DNA from: Bacteroidia bacterium Ga0077558
Lineage (GTDB): Bacteria > Bacteroidota > Bacteroidia > Chitinophagales > Chitinophagaceae
Reading direction: 5' to 3'
NCBI GenBank assembly: GCA_001464625.1
Contig: LNFJ01000030.1
Coordinates: 1-62,083 of the forward strand
DNA: 62,083 nucleotides
The notes beneath the pieces were generated by a model. It ran no database searches, was not told the origin of the DNA, and saw only the letters and a program-made list of their open reading frames with translations. The position numbers and the translations under genes are program-made. Positions 34,233 to 43,189 of this stretch are shown here, piece after piece; within the stretch, counting starts at the first letter, position 1; the number at the start of each line of letters is the position of its first letter.

Positions 34233-34530
34233 TTTTATTTGTTTGGCATGGAATTGTCCATATGTATGCCAAATCATAAAATATTGCAAATCATTATTTT
34301 ATCGTCATGTATTTGAGAATTTCTTCCAAATCAAAGAAGTAATTCCAGAATCGAGACTTGTATAAATCAATGAACACCCTTTAAGAAAAAGGGTTTTTGT
34401 AAGGAATGCATTATGTACCGAAAGAAAGAGTTTACTCATTTTTCAATATGAGCTACGGGGATAGGCAACGGATCAAAACATATAAGAAAAAAGGACAAAC
34501 TGTGAAAAAAGCCTTCCAGGGTTTAAATAT
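34233..34530. other. Intergenic region with hairpin
   Basis: No gene is supported. A plus-strand hairpin (ACCCTTT 34376-34382, AAAGGGT 34388-34394, then TTTTT) looks like a terminator but has no plus-strand gene before it. Near 34248-34263 the minus strand reads TTGGCATACATATGGA, a weak sigma-54-like box about 16-30 bases upstream of the regulator start. Confidence 0.35.
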
Positions 34531-35025
34531 TTACCTTCCAAAATCATCTTGTAATCTAATAATATCATCTTCATCAGATGGGTTAGCAGCATCGGTATGT
34601 TGCCATATTTCTGCAACTACACCCCATCCATCTAATCCAATGAGGCGATGACGTTCACCTTGCTTCAACTTTATTTTATCACCCGGTTTTAAAATGTGCT
34701 TTTCTTTTTCTACATCGGTATGACTGGTAGCAACAGCTACTTCACCATCAATGCATCTCCATATTTCTGCACGGCGATGATGATATTGCCAGCTCAATCT
34801 TTTACCAGGAGCCACCATTAAAATTTTCGGGCTGAGTTTTTCTGAAATTTTCAACGCTTCAAAATCCTCTTCCGGAAAAAAATGTTTGGCGAATTGCGCC
34901 GCCTGTGACTCATCAATTACATAAAAACCACCCCATGGTCTCGATTTGTCTTCTTTAATAATGTCTAAGTGCAATTGCTTTAATAGTGTGGCAGATTTTT
35001 CAAATGCCTGTTCTTTGGTAATCAT
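34531..35025 (-). CDS. Cupin protein, mannose-6-phosphate isomerase type II-like
   Basis: A cupin of 164 residues with a helical N-terminus and the metal-site motifs LSWQYHHRRAEIWRCIDGE (H-x-H-x-x-x-E region) and LKQGERHRLIGLDGWGVVAEIWQ. This matches the C-terminal isomerase half of ManC/AlgA proteins (PF01050-like). The two manC genes of the window lack that half, so this gene may supply mannose-6-phosphate isomerase activity; the reaction is not proven. It follows the kinase gene by ten bases. Confidence 0.72.
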   Translation of the reverse strand: MITKEQAFEKSATLLKQLHLDIIKEDKSRPWGGFYVIDESQAAQFAKHFFPEEDFEALKISEKLSPKILMVAPGKRLSWQYHHRRAEIWRCIDGEVAVATSHTDVEKEKHILKPGDKIKLKQGERHRLIGLDGWGVVAEIWQHTDAANPSDEDDIIRLQDDFGR

Positions 35026-35034
35026 ATTTATTTT

Positions 35035-38000
35035 TTATACAGGAAACTCCTGCTTTAGTTTTTTAATAGTTTTATTAATTATTTCTTTAGTCAATTGAAT
35101 TTGAGTTGCTAATTCTTCTGTTTTACTTTGTTCCTTCCCTGCTTTCTCAATACTGCGGATTACTTGTTTGAGTGACTTGATTCTTAAATTATCAATACTC
35201 GGTTTTAGTTTATGCGCTATGGCACCCATTGCTTCTAATTTATCCGATGTATAGGCTTCTTTAATTTGTTCAACCATAACCGGTGATTGCTCACAAAATA
35301 GTTTAATCATTTTCTCAATGAAAGCCTTGTTGCCCCGGCTGATTTCTTCTAATCCCGATAAATCATAGAGGGTATCTTCAATTGCCACTTCATTGATTGA
35401 TAAGTTTTCAACGGATGATATTTCCGCATTCAACCAATGCGCTATCTTCTTTAAAAATTCCTCTTCTTTAAAAGGTTTGGCGATATAATCATTCATTCCT
35501 GCTTCAATACATTTTTCATTTTCCCCTTTTATTGCATTGGCGGTAAGTGCTATAACCGGAATTTCGTTTCCCTGTTTACGAAGGATACGTACAGCATCAT
35601 ACCCGTTTAAAATAGGCATTTGTATATCCATCAATACCAGGTCTATTTTGTTTTTATCCAGTGCAAATAAAGCTTCTTCTCCATTTGCTGCTTCAATAAT
35701 AGCGGCACCATAGTTTTCTAATATAGTGGATGCTACCAGCCTGTTCATATCATTATCGTCAGTTACAAGTAGTGTTTTACCTTTCAAAAAATCAGCTGTA
35801 ATGTTTTCTGTGATAATTCCAGCAATATCTGAATTGGTTCCTTTCGTAAATTCAATCCTGAACATAATAGTTGTGCCTTTGCCTTTAATACTTGATACTT
35901 CAATTTCTCCACCCATCAGTTCAATCAACTCTTTGCAAATACTCATTCCTAAACCGGTACCGCCATATCTTCTGGAAACCGATTCATATTCCTGGCTGAA
36001 TTTGTCAAATAGTTTTTCTGCAAAATCTTTATCCATACCTATACCTGTATCAATTACTTTGGCCTGTATAGTTTGAGTAGTATCTGTGTCCTTAATTACT
36101 TCACAGGTAACATCAATTGCACCTTTCTCTGTAAACTTAACTGCATTGCTGATTAGATTTAGTAATACCTGATTTAAGCGGTAAGGATCTCCAATTAAAA
36201 CAGATGCCAGCCGGTTATCGCAATACGAATTAGTGAGTTTTAGTCCTTTCTCTTCAGCCTTATACATTAATACCTGCATAGCATTGCCAACTACTTTCTT
36301 TGGTTCAAATCCGATTTTCTCTACACTAAGTTTTCCCGCCTCTATTTTAGAAAGGTCAAGTATATCATTAATAATTACTAATAGATTTTCAGCAGCGGTA
36401 TTTATTGTATTGAGATAAAAACGCTGTTGCTCTGATAATTTTGTTTTTAATAACTGGTTGCCCATACCCATAATTGCATTCATTGGAGTACGTATTTCAT
36501 GACTCATATTTGCAAGAAAGGTTTCTTTTGCTTTTGCCAGCTGCTCTGCCTGCTCTCTTGATTTAATAAGTTCCTTTTCCAGTTTTTTCTGGTTGGTAAT
36601 ATCTAAACAAATTACTATTGAGCCTATGTGTTCGCCATTCTGTGAATATTTTGGAGTGGAACTTACAAACCACCAACCTTTCTTATTGGCTATATTTGTT
36701 TGCACTTCATAAGCTTCACTGATCCCTTCTGCCCGTTTATTCATTCTTTGTTCTACTTCTTCCAAACTTTCTTCAGCTAAAAATTTCAACGCATCAAAAC
36801 CAATAGCATTGGTTTCTGATAATGCTGTCATCTTAAGCAAAGTTTGATTAGCAAAACTGATTTTACCTTTTTTATCTATTTCCATCAAACCAAGGTTCAT
36901 ATTGGCAATAATTCCCCGGTATTTTTCTTCGTTTGCCTTAAGTGTTTGTTCAAATTCTTTTCGCCCTGTAATATCCGTATGAGTACCTGTTATACGAAGC
37001 GGTTTTCCATTTCTGTCTTTTTCAATAACTACACCACGATCTAGCACCCATTTAATACTTCCATCTTTATGAGTAATTCTGTACTCAAGATTATGCGAAT
37101 CTGCCTGACCTCTTTTATACTTCTTGTCGTTTTCAATTAAGAAGTGCAGATCTTCTTTATAAACGCTGTTCCACCAATATTGCTCGTTATTTGTTAATTC
37201 ATCTGTAGTATAACCCAAAAATTCATTCTCTAATTTTGAAAAATAGGTTTTCCCGGTTCTGAAATCATGTTCCCATACGTTATCACCAATATTTTCCAAT
37301 GCTTGCCTGAATCTTTGTTCCGATTCTTTTTCTTTAGTGATATCTTCTTCCAATGCAAAGAATCCGGTTAACTCCCCTTTCTCATTTTTAATAGGTTGCC
37401 CCTGTACACGCAGCCAGTATTTATTCCCTGATTTGGAGTAATTAATTATTTCAGTATTAAATGGCTCCCCTTTTCTTATTTGTTTGCGCAGGTACTCAAC
37501 AGTTTTTTTATCTGTTTCCGGACCCTGCAAAAGATGCCCGGGTTTTTTACCAATTGATTCCTCCAAGCTATAACCTGTCATTTCTGTGAAACTTTTATTT
37601 ACCCAGGTTATCATTCCTTGTTTATCTGCAATTACAACTGCATTGATATTGTCTTCTGCTATTTGTGAGAGTACTTTTAATTTTTCTTCACTGGCTTTTT
37701 CATCCGTTACGTTTTGGATGATTCCAAAAAACTCTGTTACTTTTCCATCCTCATTTTTTATTGGTTGACTAACCGAACGTCCCCAGAACCAGCTTTTATC
37801 TTTACGGTAATAAATTATTTCTGTACTGAATGCTTGTCCTTTAAAAAACGATTCAAGAATATTATAGAGCGCAGCTTCATCGCTCAAAGGTCCTTTGCAT
37901 AGTTCAACCGGTGATTTACCAATAACTTCTTCTAAAGTATAGCCTGTCAATTTGCAAAAACCTTCGTTTGCCCAGGTAATATAACCGTCAGGTGTCGTAA

Positions 38001-38859
38001 ACAATACGCCATTTTCATTAGCACTTGCTACTAATGATATCCTTTCTAATTTGCGCTGGTCTTTCTTTTGTTGAGTAATATCTCTTCCATAAATATTAAT
38101 GTACTCCTTGTCTTTCATTGTCACACATAGAAAAGAGTAATCCTTTCCATCTGACCTGGCTTCAATTAACCATCTTGGTTCTGTTTTATCAATCTTTTCT
38201 GCAACCAAAACGAAAAACTCATCGTTGCGGTACATCTTCTTATCATATTCAAAAAAATCCAGTTTTGCAGCTGCAGGATTATTGCGTAAAACATCGCCAG
38301 TAAAATTTATACGGATAAGGGGGTCCGGGTTTTGTGTTGGAAATAAAGCGATATCATAAACTTCTTTATTTGCCTTTTTTAAATCATTCTTTTGTTTATT
38401 GATGGTTGTAATCAACTCTTTTAGGTCATCCGTAGTAATTTCCTGCGATTTCATTACATGGAGCAAATCAATCAACGGGTCGTGACGGGCAAAATCATCA
38501 ATCACCAGGTTGTTTTCAATAACCTGTTCCATAGAACCAAACCAAGGTGAGCCAACAAATAATATTTCTCTAGTTTCAGATAAATATTCAAACTGACCAC
38601 GAAACAATAATTTTTGTTCTGTAGCTGATTCCAAAACCACGAGTTGATTTTGTAAAGCAATTAAATCATCAAAAGTATTGATAGGTGTTAGCGGTCTAGG
38701 TATGGAAAAAAATAGACTAAACTCTTGCACCTTTTCTTTTTCAAATAATTTGTTGATGGATTTACCCATAGCAACGACCTTCAAATCCCAGTTTATTAAA
38801 AGATAAAAAGGGAAAAGACGATTGAACTGAGGTTCATTAAATGAAAAAGGATGTGTCAT
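35035..38859 (-). CDS. HNOBA-PAS hybrid histidine kinase
   Basis: Soluble hybrid sensor kinase of 1274 residues without membrane helices. Residues 1-160 resemble an HNOBA (H-NOX-associated) domain: FNRLFPFYLLINWDLKVVAM, LVVLES, LLFRGQFEYL, ILFVGSPWFGSM and DFARHDPLIDLL. Five PAS-like domains follow (about 170-800; ITWANEGFCKLTGY, ITWVNKSFTEMTGY), then HisKA with FLANMSHEIRTPMNA, HATPase (DTGIGMDKDF, GGTGLGMSI), a receiver (LVLMDIQMP, aspartate) and a C-terminal Hpt (AIAHKLKPSI). The H-NOX gene ends three bases upstream, so heme-NO control of this kinase is likely. Confidence 0.9.
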   Translation of the reverse strand: MTHPFSFNEPQFNRLFPFYLLINWDLKVVAMGKSINKLFEKEKVQEFSLFFSIPRPLTPINTFDDLIALQNQLVVLESATEQKLLFRGQFEYLSETREILFVGSPWFGSMEQVIENNLVIDDFARHDPLIDLLHVMKSQEITTDDLKELITTINKQKNDLKKANKEVYDIALFPTQNPDPLIRINFTGDVLRNNPAAAKLDFFEYDKKMYRNDEFFVLVAEKIDKTEPRWLIEARSDGKDYSFLCVTMKDKEYINIYGRDITQQKKDQRKLERISLVASANENGVLFTTPDGYITWANEGFCKLTGYTLEEVIGKSPVELCKGPLSDEAALYNILESFFKGQAFSTEIIYYRKDKSWFWGRSVSQPIKNEDGKVTEFFGIIQNVTDEKASEEKLKVLSQIAEDNINAVVIADKQGMITWVNKSFTEMTGYSLEESIGKKPGHLLQGPETDKKTVEYLRKQIRKGEPFNTEIINYSKSGNKYWLRVQGQPIKNEKGELTGFFALEEDITKEKESEQRFRQALENIGDNVWEHDFRTGKTYFSKLENEFLGYTTDELTNNEQYWWNSVYKEDLHFLIENDKKYKRGQADSHNLEYRITHKDGSIKWVLDRGVVIEKDRNGKPLRITGTHTDITGRKEFEQTLKANEEKYRGIIANMNLGLMEIDKKGKISFANQTLLKMTALSETNAIGFDALKFLAEESLEEVEQRMNKRAEGISEAYEVQTNIANKKGWWFVSSTPKYSQNGEHIGSIVICLDITNQKKLEKELIKSREQAEQLAKAKETFLANMSHEIRTPMNAIMGMGNQLLKTKLSEQQRFYLNTINTAAENLLVIINDILDLSKIEAGKLSVEKIGFEPKKVVGNAMQVLMYKAEEKGLKLTNSYCDNRLASVLIGDPYRLNQVLLNLISNAVKFTEKGAIDVTCEVIKDTDTTQTIQAKVIDTGIGMDKDFAEKLFDKFSQEYESVSRRYGGTGLGMSICKELIELMGGEIEVSSIKGKGTTIMFRIEFTKGTNSDIAGIITENITADFLKGKTLLVTDDNDMNRLVASTILENYGAAIIEAANGEEALFALDKNKIDLVLMDIQMPILNGYDAVRILRKQGNEIPVIALTANAIKGENEKCIEAGMNDYIAKPFKEEEFLKKIAHWLNAEISSVENLSINEVAIEDTLYDLSGLEEISRGNKAFIEKMIKLFCEQSPVMVEQIKEAYTSDKLEAMGAIAHKLKPSIDNLRIKSLKQVIRSIEKAGKEQSKTEELATQIQLTKEIINKTIKKLKQEFPV

Positions 38860-38862
38860 TTA

Positions 38863-39405
38863 TTACCAGCTTACTTTAAATATTTCATGAGTATTTCCAT
38901 CATCACGGCTTTGCAATAATTCTATGTTGGCTTCTACATTATACATTTTAGCGAGGCCGCTTAATAATCCTCTTACGAATTCCTGCAATCCTTCTCTTTT
39001 GGAATGATAATGTACATGAATAGAATGCTCTTCTAAATCGCTTACTTTAAATTCCGGAGGAGTCAGTTTAGGATACATCAACATAATACGATTATGAAAC
39101 AAGGGGAGGTTTACTAAAAATTCTTTTAAATTATTTCCGCCAGCAGCCATAAGTCCACCATATTTTTCTTTTCCCGTTTTAAGTATCCACCATTCACCAA
39201 ATGCATTTAATACTTGTCCAACTGTTAACCCTAAAACTTCGGATGCAGCACCAGCCAGCTTGTAAGTTATATCATCATCATAAGGTTCGTTGCTTAAAAA
39301 AAAGTCAACATCCACGCCGCTTTTTTCTTTTACAGATTCCCATTCTTCAGCACCGAATTTATCTGTTATGAGGTCCTGGATAGCTTTGTTTACAATCCCG
39401 TACAT
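38863..39405 (-). CDS. hnoX: H-NOX heme nitric-oxide-binding sensor
   Basis: Gas sensor of 180 residues, the usual length. It begins MYGIVNKAIQDLITDKFG. The proximal heme histidine is H104 in NLPLFHNRI. The heme-propionate motif YxSxR is intact as YHSKR (residues 133-137), followed by GLQEFVRGLLSGLA. Stand-alone H-NOX proteins bind NO and inhibit or modulate a partner kinase or cyclase. The partner is almost certainly the HNOBA-type kinase encoded immediately downstream. The distal tyrosine for O2 binding cannot be judged without a structure. Confidence 0.92.
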   Translation of the reverse strand: MYGIVNKAIQDLITDKFGAEEWESVKEKSGVDVDFFLSNEPYDDDITYKLAGAASEVLGLTVGQVLNAFGEWWILKTGKEKYGGLMAAGGNNLKEFLVNLPLFHNRIMLMYPKLTPPEFKVSDLEEHSIHVHYHSKREGLQEFVRGLLSGLAKMYNVEANIELLQSRDDGNTHEIFKVSW

Positions 39406-39431
39406 AAATGATGGTTTAGTTAGTTGATAAA

Positions 39432-40571
39432 TTAATTTTCATAAAAGGATGTAATAGTCATTGTTTGATTGTGCAATTGACAACTACCGCCTTCATTAAA
39501 CGGAGAAATTTCTCCGTATGAATAAAAGCCGGCCAGTAATGTTTTATCATCAAAGGATTTACTTACTGCTTTTACTTCCTCATTTGTACGGGACCCTAAA
39601 ATAAGTTTCCTCCCAACGCAACTAATCAACAATGAGAATGCTGGTTTATCAGTATGGTTCAATGTGGTTTGATGAGCAGCTTCTGACGCTGCCATTGTTA
39701 GCTTATCGAAATTGGCTTTCATAAATCTTACTTTGGAACCTACAGGAATATCACCGGCAAAGGTCATACTCTTATCTTCTTCATTAATAGAAAGAATCGT
39801 TCGTACCACCGGTTTAGTAGCCCCTGGAATGATTACTGATAAAGGAAATAATAAGGCAGAGCCCGGTAAATTTTTTGACTCATCACCCAAATATTTTTTA
39901 TAAAGCTCTAATGCATTTTGACCCTCCAACTCGAATAATATATTGCTGGAAGAATTGGTGACTGTTTTTTCTAAACCAAAGATATCCCAGCCACCTTGTG
40001 AGCCATGTGTTACGGTTATATTGTTTCCATAAAAACCGATGGCAATAATTTCCCCTTCTTTGGGTTGTTGGTTTAATCCAATTAATGTTGATTTGAAATT
40101 TGCATCATCACCCGCAAGTCCACCGGTTATCAAAACATTTTTATCGATTTGTGTAGTTAACCCTTTTACAAGTTCACTTCCATTCACCAGGCTACCGTCT
40201 GAAAGTATCAAGATATAGGCTAAGTCTTCTTTGGATATTTTTTTTGCCAGCCCAATTGCTGCTGAGCAACTGCTGTTATAATCTTTGATGTTTACAGAAG
40301 TTGCTTCAATCTTTGTTTTATCAAATTGAATAGCGGTGACAACAAATGAATTGTCGGAAACATTATCCTGGCTAATTTCCCCTGCAGTACTGCACATGGC
40401 AATTTCAGCATTTGGAAATTTAGTTTTTACTGAAGTATAGGCAGTGCCTGATTGCAGGATTGCTTTAGATGCAAAGCATAAAACAAGGTTTGCCTGAGAA
40501 TCATTGTTTAGCCTGCTCATCGGATGTTTCACCCAATTATTTTCTGAAAACTGGTAAAGTGAAGTGTTCAT
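39432..40571 (-). CDS. FIST-domain sensor protein (NosP-like)
   Basis: The 379-residue protein spans FIST-N and FIST-C regions: AEIAMCSTAGEI, YILILSDGSLVNGSELVKGL, VLITGGLAGDDANF and IGFYGNNITVTHGSQGGW, then LYKKYLGDE and the C-terminal LISCVGRKLILGSRTNEE with GFYSYGEISPF. FIST proteins include NosP, a heme-type nitric-oxide sensor found next to kinases. Heme binding here cannot be confirmed from sequence. It lies 27 bases upstream of the H-NOX gene and is probably co-transcribed. Confidence 0.87.
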   Translation of the reverse strand: MNTSLYQFSENNWVKHPMSRLNNDSQANLVLCFASKAILQSGTAYTSVKTKFPNAEIAMCSTAGEISQDNVSDNSFVVTAIQFDKTKIEATSVNIKDYNSSCSAAIGLAKKISKEDLAYILILSDGSLVNGSELVKGLTTQIDKNVLITGGLAGDDANFKSTLIGLNQQPKEGEIIAIGFYGNNITVTHGSQGGWDIFGLEKTVTNSSSNILFELEGQNALELYKKYLGDESKNLPGSALLFPLSVIIPGATKPVVRTILSINEEDKSMTFAGDIPVGSKVRFMKANFDKLTMAASEAAHQTTLNHTDKPAFSLLISCVGRKLILGSRTNEEVKAVSKSFDDKTLLAGFYSYGEISPFNEGGSCQLHNQTMTITSFYEN

Positions 40572-40738
40572 AAAATAAATTACAAGTATTAAGTAAGTTG
40601 TTTACAAAGGCTATTGGCAAAATTGTTTCCAGAAAAAAGGATAGTGCCAGGCATTGAATACCAGTTACTTAATTTTTGGTTTAAAATAGGTCATTCCGGA
40701 TTTTGGAAAAAAAATCTAATAGCGGGAAAACGGGCAAC

Positions 40739-42088
40739 TTAGATTGACAGTTCTCCTTCCTGAATCATTTTATAGATAGTGCTTTTTCCAATATCCAATG
40801 CTTTAGCTGTAGCTACCACATCATCATTATTTTTTTTCAGATAATGTTTAATAATGTCACAGGTATGTTGCCTTAGTGTTTTGTCTTCCGGAATAAAAAA
40901 ATCATCCCGTTTGGTAGATGCAAAAGTGATGTCATCGGGTTTTATTTCATTGTTCTCACACATCACAACACTTAAATCAATGACCGCTTTAAGCTCACGG
41001 ATATTGCCGGGGAAATGATACTTCATTAGTTTCTCTTTCGCCTCTTTGGTAAATTGAATAATGCCCAGTTTATTTTCTTTGGCAAAAGCATCGGCAAAAT
41101 GTTTTGCCAGAATTAAAATATCATTTCCTCTTTCCCTTAATGGTGGTAATTCAACAGGCAAACCCATAATGCGGAAATATAAATCTTCCCTGAAGTTTCC
41201 TTTCTTCACTTCATCTGCCAGATTTTTATGGGTAGCGACTATTAAGCGTACATCCAATTTCACTGTTTCATTTCCACCCACTCTTACCACTTCTCTTTCC
41301 TGTAATACCCGCAGCATTTTACTTTGCAAACTCATATCCATCTCCGCAATTTCATCCAGGAAAATAGAACCGCCATTCGCTTCTTCAAACTTGCCGGCTT
41401 TCCTTGCTAATGCCCCGGTAAAAGCGCCTTTTTCATGACCGAATAATTCGCTTTCTACAAGCTCTTTTGGAATAGCGGCCATATTTACGGCAACAAAATT
41501 CTTTTTCTTCCGCTCGCTGTTATAGTGAATGGCTTTTGCCACTACTTCTTTACCTGTTCCTGTTTCTCCGGCAATAGATACGTTGATATTGGTCTTAACC
41601 GCTTTCTCCATCATCGTGAAAACCTTTTTCAAATTTTCACTTTGGCCAATCAATGTTTTTTGAAATGAATATTTCTGACCCAGCTCTTCACGCAAATGCT
41701 CCACTTCTTTTTTCAATGATTGATTTTCCCTGATGCGGACAACACTGTTCCATAACAAGTCTTTTGTTGCTTCATCTTTCACCAGGTAATCGTTCACACC
41801 TATCTTTAATAAATTCACTGCAACGGAAACCTCTTCCTGTGCACTGATAATTATTACTGGTACGGTTGGATTTGTTTCCCTGATTTTTTTAAATAACTCA
41901 TCACCCTGCATATCGGGCAAAGAAAAATCAATAGTTACTAGGTCTGGTTTTGCAGACATCTTAGCTAGGCAATCTTTACCAGATTCAAACCTGGATACTT
42001 TATAATCCGGGTTAAGACTAAGGTGATAAGCGAGTATTTCGCCATACCAGGGGTCGTCTTCTACTATATATATCTTATATCCTTCCAT
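40739..42088 (-). CDS. NtrC-type sigma-54-dependent response regulator
   Basis: Transcription activator of 449 residues. Receiver domain (residues 1-120): YIVEDDPWYG, phospho-aspartate in LVTIDFSLPDMQG, IIISAQEE and DYLVKDEAT. AAA+ domain: Walker A GETGTGKEVVAKA, the sigma-54 contact loop ELFGHEKGAFTGA, Walker B GGSIFLDEIAEMD and NFREDLYFRI. A C-terminal Fis-type helix-turn-helix follows (VVATAKALDIGKSTIYKMI). It stands first in the minus-strand signalling block and diverges from the polysaccharide operon, whose promoter it probably activates. Confidence 0.94.
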   Translation of the reverse strand: MEGYKIYIVEDDPWYGEILAYHLSLNPDYKVSRFESGKDCLAKMSAKPDLVTIDFSLPDMQGDELFKKIRETNPTVPVIIISAQEEVSVAVNLLKIGVNDYLVKDEATKDLLWNSVVRIRENQSLKKEVEHLREELGQKYSFQKTLIGQSENLKKVFTMMEKAVKTNINVSIAGETGTGKEVVAKAIHYNSERKKKNFVAVNMAAIPKELVESELFGHEKGAFTGALARKAGKFEEANGGSIFLDEIAEMDMSLQSKMLRVLQEREVVRVGGNETVKLDVRLIVATHKNLADEVKKGNFREDLYFRIMGLPVELPPLRERGNDILILAKHFADAFAKENKLGIIQFTKEAKEKLMKYHFPGNIRELKAVIDLSVVMCENNEIKPDDITFASTKRDDFFIPEDKTLRQHTCDIIKHYLKKNNDDVVATAKALDIGKSTIYKMIQEGELSI

Positions 42089-42239
42089 AAAATGTGTTTG
42101 AAATTATTATGGGTTAATCAATCATTCAGTTAATCAAACAATATAGGCCAAATATTACAATATCTGGAGTTTTTCCATTTATTAGACTCTTAAAGTTTGT
42201 ATGGAAAATTTTATAGGCTGATTTTCATATCATTATCTT

Positions 42240-42256
42240 TTGGCACCTGCTTTGAA
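42240..42256 (+). promoter_or_regulatory. Sigma-54-like promoter of the polysaccharide operon
   Basis: TTGGCAC-CTGCT-TTGAA matches the -24 element fully and the -12 element (TTGCA/T) except for C to A. Spacing between GG and the -12 G is the canonical one. The GT2 ATG is at 42288, about 32 bases downstream. The gene for a sigma-54 activator lies directly upstream in the opposite direction. A second TGGCACAAAT at 42264 has no -12 partner. Confidence 0.5.
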
Positions 42257-42287
42257 AACATCCTGGCACAAATAAAAAATTAAGAAT

Positions 42288-43160
42288 ATGAGTATTAATA
42301 ACAATCTTATTGAAAGCAAAAAACTGAATTATGCAATCATAGTTCCTTGTTATAATGAAGAGAAGCGGTTTCCTTATCAGCCCTTTCTCAGTTTCGCACA
42401 AAACAACCCGGAAGTATTATTATGTTTTGTGAACGATGGAAGTAAAGACAAAACGCTTTCAGTATTAAAAGGTATACAAACAGAATGCCCGCAAAATATT
42501 TGCGTTTATGATTGTCCGCAAAATGGCGGCAAAGCTGAAGCGGTGAGACAAGGGATGATATACATGTACAAACATTTTGATGTAACCATGCTTGGATTTT
42601 TAGATGCAGACCTGGCTACTACTCCTGAAGAGTGGTTACAAATGGCAAAGTATAAAGAGCATCATCCGCAGTTTGGCGCAATTGTAGGCAGCCGTATTCA
42701 GCGCCTCGGTGCAGCAATCAATCGTGATGATAGCCGTTCGCTATTTAGTAGCATCATTAAAAAATTTATCCGTGTTATTTTAAAAACTCCTTTCCAGGAT
42801 ACACAATGTGGTGCAAAGATTTTTCAACGTGACCTTGTTCCGTTCTTATTCAGCCAGCCATTTATGACTCCGTGGTTGTTTGATGTGGAAATTTTCCTTC
42901 GCTTACAAAAGAAGTTTGGAAAAACCTCTTTGCAAAAAGGAGTATTGGAATTTCCATTAATGTACTGGACAGAAGTGGGTGATTCAAGATTAAAAGTCAA
43001 AGACACAATTAAAATACCCATGCAATTATTAAAACTGCATTACCAGTATAATATTGCAAAGAAGTTTAACACAAAATCAGGTTATTCATTATTTGATACT
43101 AAAAGTAATCTTACAGTTGTACAAAAAACACTAAGAGCAACTGCTTCATTATTTCTTTAA
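42288..43160 (+). CDS. Family 2 glycosyltransferase (dolichyl-phosphate type)
   Basis: Cytoplasmic GT-A glycosyltransferase of 290 residues, similar to dolichyl-phosphate glucosyl- or mannosyltransferases. Motifs: IVPCYNEEKRFP, CFVNDGSKDKT, NGGKAEAVRQGM, the DxD-like LDADLAT and TQCGAKIFQR, then FDVEIFLRL. Products of this type are polyprenyl-phosphate sugars used by GT-C enzymes at the outer face, which would fit the large membrane protein two genes downstream. It leads the polysaccharide operon. Confidence 0.88.
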   Translation: MSINNNLIESKKLNYAIIVPCYNEEKRFPYQPFLSFAQNNPEVLLCFVNDGSKDKTLSVLKGIQTECPQNICVYDCPQNGGKAEAVRQGMIYMYKHFDVTMLGFLDADLATTPEEWLQMAKYKEHHPQFGAIVGSRIQRLGAAINRDDSRSLFSSIIKKFIRVILKTPFQDTQCGAKIFQRDLVPFLFSQPFMTPWLFDVEIFLRLQKKFGKTSLQKGVLEFPLMYWTEVGDSRLKVKDTIKIPMQLLKLHYQYNIAKKFNTKSGYSLFDTKSNLTVVQKTLRATASLFL

Positions 43161-43189
43161 TCAATTCTAAAAAATAAAAAACATTTTAT

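Noticed and set aside
34376..34398. Plus-strand terminator-like hairpin
   Set aside because: No plus-strand gene precedes it, so a terminator call would have no transcript to end.
34406..34651. 81-codon plus-strand frame
   Set aside because: Its second half is antisense to the cupin gene and its first half has no protein-like character.
40633..40649. Sigma-54 promoter upstream of the FIST gene (TGGCAC on the minus strand)
   Set aside because: The -12 position reads only T residues, so just half of the element is present.
41061..41438. 125-codon plus-strand frame
   Set aside because: Antisense to the AAA+ domain of the sigma-54 activator; serine-rich composition typical of a shadow frame.
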